From Blastocladiella britannica (Eukaryota; Blastocladiomycota; Blastocladiomycetes; Blastocladiales; Blastocladiaceae): a DNA stretch of 23,384 bases. The DNA lies in contig MU624797.1 of NCBI GenBank assembly GCA_025349905.2, positions 1-23,384 on the forward strand. The letters are read 5' to 3'. The notes beneath the pieces are model-generated. The model did no database searches and was not told the origin of the DNA. It worked only from the letters and a program-made list of their open reading frames with translations. This document shows positions 7,517-17,739 of this stretch, one piece after another (position 1 is the stretch's first letter; every line of letters starts with the position of its first letter). The position numbers were made by a program, and so were the translations under genes.

Positions 7517-8450
7517 ATGCAAGTCGACGTACCCGCCACCGTGCCCATCCCGTCCGGATTCGCGCCCGCCGCGTCCACGTACCACGTCAAGGCGTCGGAC
7601 CGCAAGCAGGCGCCCGAGACGTTTCTGATTCGCGTTCCCAAGGGCACCGATCTGGCATTGCTGCAGGGCCTGGAGCTCGACATGGACTTGGCCCCCGGAA
7701 CCGTTGTGGCTCTTGCAGGTAATGGTGATAACACTGAAGTGGCGAATGGTGCTAATGGGAGCAAGAAGAGCAAGAAATCAGCGGCCAAGCGCGCTGCCAC
7801 TGCGTCCGCTGCAGGAGCTGGTGGTCTGACGCTGGTCCTGGGCACTGACGCGGTTCCCGAGACGGCAAATTTGTCGGTGCTGATTGGTAAGGGTGCTGCC
7901 AATGAGTTTACGCGTACGTATTTATGGTATCACCAGGTACTTGGCGGTAATATTGACTTTTTGAAATGTAGCCATGCCGATCATCCACGCGGCCGCACTG
8001 GTACAGCCCGTGGTGATTCCCGCCGCCACGATCGCCGCCCAGGGCGAGGCGCGCCTGCACACTCCGTACGAGCCGCGCGCGCAACCCGATATGCCGTACC
8101 GTCCCGCATTCGACGCGTTTGCCGGAACCGCAAGCATCTTGTTGCAAACTGCTGCTGTGCCAGTCGTGACAGACAGCCATCAGCAACAACGGAAGAAGAA
8201 GCGGTCGGCGAGCGATGCGTTGGGTGCTGCTGCTGCATCGTCGTCGGCAGTGCACCACCACCACCACCACCACCACCACCACCATGGTGAGGATGCAGAG
8301 GAGGCGATCGAGGCTGAGCCGGCACGCAAGCGGGCCAAGACTGAGGCTACTTCGAGCGATGCCGACGCTGCTTCTGCTACCCCGGATGCGGCGGGCAACA
8401 AGCGGAAGGCCAAGAAGGACAAGAAGTCCAAGAAGAGCCGGGCCGAGTAA
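7517..8450 (+). CDS. RPA34: RNA polymerase I subunit A34.5/RPA34-like (CD3EAP/PAF49 family)
   Basis: Exons are 7517-7913 and 7972-8450 (intron 58 nt, with ATTGAC), giving 291 residues. The N-terminal order fits the A34.5 family: a PSGF-type start (IPSGFAPAASTYHV), then TFLIRVPKGTDLALLQGLEL (the W/F-x-I-R/K-x-P...L..L.GL signature), a Ser/Lys linker, and a second strand set. The C-terminus ends in a Lys-rich tail, KRKAKKDKKSKKSRAE, like the KKDKK tails of yeast A34.5. This subunit pairs with A49 in a TFIIF-like heterodimer on Pol I in the nucleolus and aids rRNA transcription. The family diverges fast, so the call rests on pattern, size and the basic tail. Odd point: residues 227-237 are eleven consecutive histidines. 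It is followed by AATAAA at 8516. Confidence 0.66.
8253..8285 (+). repeat. CAC repeat encoding eleven histidines
   Basis: Eleven CAC codons in a row lie inside the Pol I subunit gene, just before the Lys/Glu-rich tail. It is a coding trinucleotide repeat in a disordered linker and probably varies in length between strains. Confidence 0.95.
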
Positions 8451-8515
8451 ATACATTCTAATTTTTTGCCATGTTCTGTCGTCGTGCTGTTGTCGTTCCT
8501 CTTGTCGACATAAAG

Positions 8516-8521
8516 AATAAA
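8516..8521 (+). terminator. Poly(A) signal AATAAA of the Pol I subunit gene
   Basis: AATAAA lies 66 nt past the stop codon and only 10 nt before the next start codon. The 80-nt gap must therefore hold both the 3' end of one gene and the start region of the next. Confidence 0.5.
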
Positions 8522-8530
8522 GAAAAAAAA

Positions 8531-10719
<2,189 letters not shown>

Positions 10720-11327
10720 ATCTTTTTTTATATTCATGGTACTGGATCATGCCTGCTGGCCCGTCCGTCTCAAGGGCTACTCGGATATCGCACCGTGTAC
10801 ATCGCCTAGCACGGCCCCACCAGCGATACCTTCAAGTTCCTGTCAACTCGAGATCCGTTTTAGTCTCAGTTCTGACCAGAAAAACGCGTTTGAACATGAG
10901 GGATGACCTCCTTGTAACGGATTTAAGTCACAGTACTTTTTTTTTTTAAAGCTTGATGTGCACGAGGGACGCCGGAACCTGGCGTTTGTTCGCGTTTTGC
11001 GCCACACTTCATGAGTGCGACCACGTTTGGCCTTTTTTTGATCGGGGCGGCCCTCGTGGAGCATAGTAGCACGCCATGAACTAAAAATAGTGTCCGTGAC
11101 TTTTTTGATCTCTGGCCGAGAACCTGGGAAAGGATCCAGCCCACCCCGTGCTCGCCAAGAGCAACAAAGTCTGCAAAGTACAGCAGAGCGAGGAAAAAGG
11201 TACAAAGAGCTATCGCTCGCCCGTACTCCAACCCAACCACCAACTCGCACACACAACTACACTTAGAAGACCTTGACGGTCACATACACACTTCACTTGA
11301 TAACATATACACCTTATACACTACAAG
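10720..11327. other. Intergenic region upstream of fungalysin
   Basis: No gene is seen in these 608 nt. Near the fungalysin start the DNA becomes CA-rich and pyrimidine-rich (a probable 5' leader: CACATACACACTTCACTTG). HGATAR motifs occur at about 11210 (CGATAG on the minus strand) and 11299-11304 (TGATAA). Elsewhere there is a T-run at 10937-10947 and nothing recognisable. No tRNA or 5S rRNA boxes are visible. Confidence 0.4.
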
Positions 11328-13364
11328 ATGGCCAAGATCCTTGCCCTCGCCGCAGCGCTGGTCGCGATTGCCCAGATTGCCGCCGCCGCTCCCGGATCCC
11401 CCGTGCCGACCAAGGCGGTGCTCAAGGCCGGCAGCCGCAAGCGCGTGAACCCCAAGGTCGCGCACAAGACGTTCACGGCATCCTCCGCTCAGGGATCCGT
11501 CTCGTCGTTCGCGGCGCCCGGCAAGCCCGAGGACGCGGCCACCAAGTTTGTGGCCGCGCAGCTCAACATCCCGGCCTCGGACTTCCGCATCTCGGACATT
11601 GTCCCGCTGTCTAACGGCGGATCGGCCGTGCACTTGCGCCAGGTGATCAACGGTCTCGACGTGGCCAACGCTAACATCAACGTAAACGTCGACTCCCACG
11701 GCCGCGTCATCTCGTACGGCGACGCGTTCTTCCGTGGCGCCCGTCCCGCTGCTCCGCCGACCACCGTCGCTCCCGGCCAGGTGCACACCACTGCTGCCAC
11801 GAAAGTGTCGCCCCAGTCTGGGTTTGAGAAGCTCGCTGCCGCTGTTGGTCTGTCGCTGGACGGCAAGAAGATCGACGTTCAGCCGGCGGTGTCGGTGCAG
11901 TCTGTGGGCAAGCCGACGCAAAAGAAGTGGACCATCAAGACCGACGCCGCGTTGTCGGACGTACCCGTCAAGTACGCGTACATTCAGAACGGCGACTCCC
12001 TCAAGCTCGTGTACAACTACGCCGTGGAGCTCGACAATGCTTGGTACGTCTGTCTTTTTTTCAATTTAATGAGACCAACGATGATTCTAACGTAAAAAAT
12101 ATTAAAAAGGTACAACGCACACGTCGACGCCACCACCGGTGAGGTACAGCACATTGCCGACTGGGTCTCGGACGCGACGTACTCGGCGATTCCCGTGGGC
12201 CAGCTCAACCCCAACGACGGCGGGTTCAAGACCGTTAACGCGCAGATTGGCGGCGTGATCGACAAGACGGCGTCCCCGCTCGGCTGGCACGCGCAGTCGA
12301 CGACCAAGTCGTTCACCGACACTCGCGGCAACAACGCGTACGCGCAAGAGAACCTGTCGGGGTCGACCGGCAACCAGTGGCAGACCAACAAGCGTCCCGA
12401 CGGCGGCGCGGCGTTGGACTTTACCAAGTTCAAGCCGGACCTGACCAAGGCGCCGTCGGCGTACACTGCGGGGTCGACCGCACAGCTGTTTGTGATTGCC
12501 AACCAAGTGCATGACATCACGTACCACTACGGGTTCGACGAGGCGTCGGGCAACTTCCAGGAAAACAACTTTGGCAAGGGCGGCCGCCAGACCGACGCGG
12601 TGATTGCCAACGCGCAGGATGGTGCGAGCACCAACAACGCCGACTTTGCCACCCCACCCGACGGCCAGCGCGGCAAGATGCGCATGTACACGTTCACCGA
12701 GACCACGCCCGGTCGCGACGGTACCCTCGACACGGGTGTCCCGATCCACGAGTACGGACACGGTGTGTCCAACCGTCTGACTGGTGGACCGTCCAACAGT
12801 GACTGCCTGAACGACGGCGAGTCCGGTGGTATGGGTGAGGGATGGTCGGACATGCTGGCGCTGGTGCTCAATGCCAAGAAGACCGACACGCGCACCACAG
12901 CCGCGCCGATGGGCACGTACGTGATTGGCAACGCGGCGGGCATCCGCACGTACCCGTACTCGAGCGACACATCGGTCAACCCGACCATGTACTCGTACCT
13001 GGCCAAATCGGACTACAACGAGGTGCACATGGCCGGCGAGGTGTGGGTTGCCAACCTGTGGGAGGTGTACTGGAACCTGCGCGACAAGCTGGGCGCCTCG
13101 GCTGATCTGCGCACCGGTGTGTCGTCGGGCAAGGGTGACGCGACGTTCCTCCAGATCATGCTCGACGGCATGAAGTTGCAGCCGTGCAACCCGACCTTCA
13201 TTGACGCGCGTGACGCCATCGTCCAGGCCGAGCAGAACCTGACCGGCGGCAAGTACAAGTGCGACGTGTGGGCTGGATTCGCTGCCCGCGGTCTTGGTGT
13301 CAACGCTGGCAACGCCGACGCCGGATATACTGACTCGAGCGATGTGCCGTCCGACTGCCAGTAA
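11328..13364 (+). CDS. Secreted fungalysin, M36 zinc metalloprotease
   Basis: Exons are 11328-12043 and 12110-13364 (intron 66 nt with TTCTAAC), giving 656 residues. The signal peptide is MAKILALAAALVAIAQIAAA, with cleavage likely before or near APGSP. An FTP/PepSY-type propeptide follows (ATKFVAAQLNIPASDFRISD, VHLRQVINGLDVANANINVN), then the catalytic domain: GFDEASGNFQENNFGKGG, HEYGHGVSNRL with zinc ligands His 452 and His 456 and catalytic Glu 453, and the third ligand Glu 482 in GMGEGWSDM. The enzyme is made as a zymogen and degrades extracellular protein. Chytrid and dermatophyte genomes often have many copies. The C-terminus is uncertain. At 13361 the sequence is GTAAGT, a consensus donor overlapping the TAA. 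Splicing to 13432 would replace the stop and end ...SDCQPRIT at 13447, overlapping the convergent tRNA synthetase gene. GATA-type motifs upstream would fit nitrogen control, but that is inference. Confidence 0.95.
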
Positions 13365-13425
13365 GTTGTTCTGTTCATACATGTCATTTACTTCATTATA
13401 CTTTTTGATATTTTGCGCATACATT

Positions 13426-15244
13426 TTACAGGCCGCGGATCACTTGAGCGATCTTGTAGTTTGCCTTGCCGGTTCGCAACAAGCAAATCTGGCCACCCAG
13501 CAAGTCCGCTGGGGTGACCTTTTGTGTGAGCGCATCCACGACCCGTTCTTGGTTCAAGTACAGTCCGCCGCGTTTCGCCAACTTGACGGCCTCGGCTATT
13601 CAAGACAATGTTGTTAAGTTCACCAACATGGGAAGTACTAAAAAAAGAAGAACATACATTTGGAAGCAGTGGCACCGACCGACGCAAAGAGCTCGGCCAT
13701 GGTCATGCCGTCCTTCCACGCGACGCGAACCAGCCGCGGATCGCCCTGGAACGCCTCAATCACGGCCGCGGGTTCTTTAATTGCCGTCGCGAGCGACGAT
13801 CGCGAGTCGGCAAACAAGAGCGCCGTTTGGACTTGAGCGCGCTTAACGTCCATGGCTGATTATTATTTTAATGATGTGAGCTCCTGTAGATTAATGTAAG
13901 AATGAGAAAACGCACGCGAATGAACCAGCTCGGTCATTTCGTCCGCGAGCCGCCGCTGAGCAACGCGGGCTTCGGGTGCACTCTAATATGTATGACGTTT
14001 CAGATTAGTACTGCGGTAACAAATCACCAAAAAAAAAAAAAAAAACGCATACCTCGTGCCTGACCATGAGCTCGGAAATCTCCTCCACCGGAACCAGCGT
14101 AAAGTACTTGAGGTACTTGGCAACTTCGGCGTCGGCCGCCCGAAAAAAGAATTGATAGAAATCAAACACCGATGTCCGCTTGGGGTCCATCCAAACCGCG
14201 TTGCCGGCCGACTTGCCAAATTTCTCGCCCGTCGACGTCGTGACCAGCGGAAGCGTGAGTCCAAACGCTGCTGTCGTCGTTGGATCGTCGGTTTCGTCAG
14301 TGCTGCCACCGGACTTGCGCCGAATCAGGTCCAGGCCCGCTACAATGTTGCCCCATTGGTCCGATCCGCCAATCTATTCTCCATTTAACTATTGAGTATT
14401 TCTAAAATAATGAGTTGAAAAAAAATGGACGAACCTGCAGCTCACATCCACGGGTCGCATGTAGATGGTAAAAGTCGTTGGCCTGAATGAGCTGGTACGT
14501 AAACTCGGTGAAGCTGATCCCGCTGTCGGTTTCCATGCGCGACTTTACACTGCACAATAGCAATATAAATCAGCATATGTCACAGCAAAAAGAGAATGAA
14601 AATGCAAGTACCTGTCCCGGTGAAGCATGGTCGAGACGCGCGCATGCCTGCCCACGTTCCCCAAAAAGTCAATCAGCGACATTTGCTCAGTCCATTCCCG
14701 GTTATTGACGATCGACAGCTTTCCATTGGCTGTTGCAGCGCCAGTCGGTTGCAAACCACGGGTATGCGCGAATTCGCGTCCGCGGTCGAAAAACGACGTG
14801 ACGGCGCGTGTGATCCCGGCATTGTTGTGTTCCAGGACATCGCGGCTGAGAGCCGAGCGCTCAGTGGCACGGCCAGAGGGGTCGCCAATAGCGCCTGTTG
14901 CGCCGCCGACCTGTCGCAATTCCAACGGTTATTGTATTTCGGTGGCAAAGCGACGAAATTGACACAAACCAAGGCCAGGACCGAGTGACCATGCAACATG
15001 AACCGCAGCGCCGACATCATGGGCATCAGATTGCCAATGTGCATGGCATTGGCGGTCGGGTCGATGCCCGTGTACAGCGTGATGGGTTTGTGCAGCCGCT
15101 GGTACAGCGATGGGCTGTTGTATTTTATCGTTATAGTCAAGGCACATTTGCCGAAGAAAAAGTAAAAGGGTACCTGGTCACGGCTTGAATGAGGCCGCGC
15201 GCCTGGAGGTCGGCAACGAGTTTTGGAATTGTTGCCGCTGCCAT
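13426..15244 (-). CDS. MSY1: Tyrosyl-tRNA synthetase, bacterial (mitochondrial) type
   Basis: Eight exons (15244-15174, 15114-14970, 14910-14612, 14549-14435, 14373-14053, 13982-13916, 13855-13658, 13595-13426) give 461 residues. The class I core is clear: [16 protein letters not shown] (HIGH-type motif as HIGN, residues 49-52), [58 protein letters not shown] (from residue 211), [13 protein letters not shown] (KFGKS at 261-265, the KMSKS loop), and a C-terminal S4-like RNA-binding part ending [17 protein letters not shown]. It charges tRNA-Tyr; in fungi the bacterial-type enzyme serves mitochondria. From the ATG at 15244 almost no targeting peptide precedes the core. The frame stays open upstream to an ATG at 15448 that would add 68 residues. 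The seven introns are 59-70 nt. The start region is shared with the divergent SIKE-like gene. Confidence 0.94.
13432..13447 (+). other. Candidate alternative last exon of fungalysin
   Basis: A GTAAGT donor (13361) and TTTTACAG acceptor (ending 13431) define a 71-nt intron of the usual size here. The joined frame adds Pro-Arg-Ile-Thr and then TGA. The exon lies opposite the last codons of the minus-strand tyrosyl-tRNA synthetase, whose stop is at 13428-13426. Confidence 0.45.
14029..14045. repeat. Long A/T homopolymer inside a tRNA synthetase intron
   Basis: A run of about 16-17 A (T on the coding strand) sits just inside the 5' part of the intron at 14052-13983. It is a probable site of length variation and of sequencing error, and is harmless to the reading frame because it is intronic. 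Confidence 0.85.
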
Positions 15245-15416
15245 TGTTTTTTGAGAGTCGCGATCGAAAGAGCAACTCTGCCTCGGATAACAAAAATGGA
15301 TCGGCCAGGAAGAAATGGGGTACGCGACGCGACGCGTCCAAAGGCCGTGAGGACCAGAGGCGATGGTTTGGTTCTCTTTCGCAGAGGTAAAGTGGCCAAA
15401 AAAAAAAGATATTACG
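15245..15416. promoter_or_regulatory. Divergent start region, tRNA synthetase / SIKE-like gene
   Basis: This is 172 nt between outward-facing start codons. It has A-runs near the plus-strand start (CCAAAAAAAAAAGATATTACG). On the minus strand it is open in frame with the tRNA synthetase, so part of it could be coding (N-terminal extension). Confidence 0.4.
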
Positions 15417-17207
15417 ATGCCACCGCCAGCGGTCCCGGATATGGCCATATCGGCGGCACAGGCGGCCGATCTGCTGAGGCAGCTGGACGCCGTCAACCGC
15501 GAAAATGACGCCAAGCTGCACCGGCTCACGCGCGGCCTGGCCGACCTGCAGGTACATAATTATTGACACGTGTGGTTGTGCCTTCGTCCTCATTCTTTCA
15601 ATAAACAGTCGTCAATGGGCCTGCCACCTGGTACAGGTGCGGGAGACACTGTTTCTTCTTTAGGAGCACCCGGTCCAAGCGTCTCGAGCGCCGCCACGCC
15701 GCTCGCGAGTCTACTTGGAAGAGTTCCCACTACCGCCGATCCGGTCCCCTTGGACGCAGCAGTGACTGTCGCACCACTACCTGCACCCGGTGTTATTGAT
15801 TCCCATCTCGATCCGAACGGTAAAGATCGAGCTCATGAATCGGAACCGGGCCGCGGAGGAGCACTGGACTCGGACCATTCGCTGCTGACGGCCTCTTCGA
15901 CCACGGTCATGGGAACCGAGTGCGAGACGCAGACGGTGGCGCAAGCTGGGAGCGAAATGGCGGTACAGGTGCCCGAGGTGGACGACGACACCAGTACCGC
16001 TGTTGTATCGCCACCTCCTCCTCCGCCTATTCCCAAGCCCGAGTATGCCGAGATCGGGATCCTCACGCGTACGTGTGCTCTCTCTATTCATATATAACAT
16101 ATTATTTCCGACACGTTGTCAACCATAGGCCTCCCCGATCCGCGCATGACCGACCTGCAAAAAGACAATGCGCACCTCCTCGCGACGCTGAAAGAGTACG
16201 AGTCCACGCTGGAACTGATCATGGCCAAGTTCCGGTCGCAGGTGCAGGCCGCGCAAGCAGTGCAGTCCGGGCTGCACGCGACGCACGCGACCGAGCTAGC
16301 GACAGAGCGGCGCCGGGCCGACGCGCTCGCGGTCGATCGGGCCGCGGCATTGGACTCGCTGCACGCCGCGCACGCGGTCATTCGCGAGTCGTTGCGGCTC
16401 GCCCAGGAAGAGGACGGGGACGTGCAACGGACATTGACGGCGGCCAAAGTCGAGGTCGAGGTGCTGCGCGAGACGGTGGTACTGCAGAACCGGTCGCTTG
16501 CTGCCGTCTCTTCTGTTGCTGCTGCACCAGTCGTAGCAGCACCAGTGATTACTGCAGTAGCAGCACCCGTCGCGCCAGCAGTCGACATTCCGCCATCTCT
16601 TCCGACCGCCGCAACGACATCAACGACAGCAGCTGCAGCTGCGGTGCCGGAAACGTCATCGGCCGCGACCACTCACGACCCAGCAGCGATAGAGAGCGAT
16701 GATGCCACTGGAATGGACTCGATCGGCAATGTCACGGCGCCCGTCTCGTTGACCAACACCATTGTCTTTGCCACGCCGCCACCGCTGGCAGCCAGCGATC
16801 CACTTGTAGACACTCCCTTGGTGAGTGCAGTTGGTCGCCCTCCGAACGATGGTCCCATCGAAGGTGCTGGATCCGAGCAAGGAGGAGAGCCCCCAGCGTA
16901 CCATCATATGCCCGTGCTGATCACCGACGATGGCAACGATGGAGAGTCGATTGGACTAGCATGGGCGGCGGGGACTGGCACCCTCTCTCGGTCAGGGCCG
17001 TCAAGCGATCCTGCACCCGAAGCTGCCATTTCCGCTGCTATTGCAGTTCCTGGCTTCCCTCCGCCGATTACCTCTACTGCGGCCGCACCAACGACAGGTG
17101 AGGAAGAGGAGGAGAACTCAGGGGATGGATGGTACGCTTCAACTTTTTTGGTAACTTACTGTGGGAATCTTACTAATCAATTATATGCACATAGGTCGCA
17201 ATGGTAG
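15417..17207 (+). CDS. SIKE/FGFR1OP2-family coiled-coil protein (STRIPAK-associated)
   Basis: Exons are 15417-15551, 15609-16068, 16129-17131 and 17195-17207, giving 536 residues. The last coding exon is only 13 nt (ending ...GWSQW). An N-terminal helix (AADLLRQLDAVNRENDAKLH) is followed by a disordered Pro/Ser-rich insert. The core begins DPRMTDLQKDNAHLLATLKE and continues YESTLELIMAKFRSQVQAAQ, very close to the animal SIKE1/FGFR1OP2 motif (ELQQEN..L...L.EHQ.ALELIM.KYR.QM). A long coiled coil runs to about residue 330, then an Ala/Pro/Ser-rich disordered tail. Family members bind the striatin-PP2A (STRIPAK) complex; SCI1 of Sordaria is, to my knowledge, the fungal counterpart. Animal proteins are about 210-250 residues, so this one carries large additions. 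The assignment rests mainly on one motif block. Confidence 0.72.
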
Positions 17208-17739
17208 AAGCTACATTTGAAGAGACGGTCCGCGGCAAGCGCGGGCAGGCTCAAAGTGGAGAAATGCAAAGAAATGTTCCAAGTTTTTCTCTCTTTCGAC
17301 CGCGCTTTCCCACAAAAATAATCAAAATCAGAAAAACACACCAAGACACGACAAAGGCACAAGAATCGACGCGCGCTCACACCTCCCCACCACGCTTGAC
17401 TCGACATCCACTTTACGCACATCTGGTTCAACCAATCGCTGGCCCATATGTACGACCCCTGTGCAATCGTTATTGGCTGCATCAAAGTTTATTCTCATCA
17501 AATACACACCAACAGCCTATCATTTCGCCCCTCTAAGAGCGCCTGCTATTGACCGTTCGATCAGCGCACACGCGGGGCCATATCTCTTGCTCTGACTGCC
17601 CATCCGTTATTGATACGCGTATGCTACCTTGATTGCATTTCTTGCTTTTTTGTTGTGCGCCGCCCCCTCGTACCCTCTGGCCGCAATCCACACGATATAG
17701 TACTGACTGTGACCGTAAAGCACAGCCTCGTAATACTTA
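17208..17739. other. Intergenic region upstream of the ankyrin gene
   Basis: No gene is recognised in these 532 nt. It is AT-richer than the flanks and includes CA-rich stretches (about 17330-17400). TAA at 17731 closes the frame just upstream of the ankyrin ATG. A 5' leader with an intron cannot be excluded. Confidence 0.4.

Noticed and set aside
8253..8285. Histidine run as a cloning-vector tag
   Set aside because: It sits inside a natural exon, has eleven residues not six, and is flanked by native low-complexity sequence with no vector features.
10720..11327. Possible 5S rRNA or tRNA gene in the intergenic gap
   Set aside because: No A/B/C-box pattern, no GGTTCRANNCC arm and no cloverleaf could be drawn.
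12102..13424. Long minus-strand open frame (440 codons) opposite fungalysin
   Set aside because: The plus strand encodes an unmistakable M36 protease here. High GC at third positions keeps the antisense frame free of stops; its product is Arg/Val-rich with no family features.
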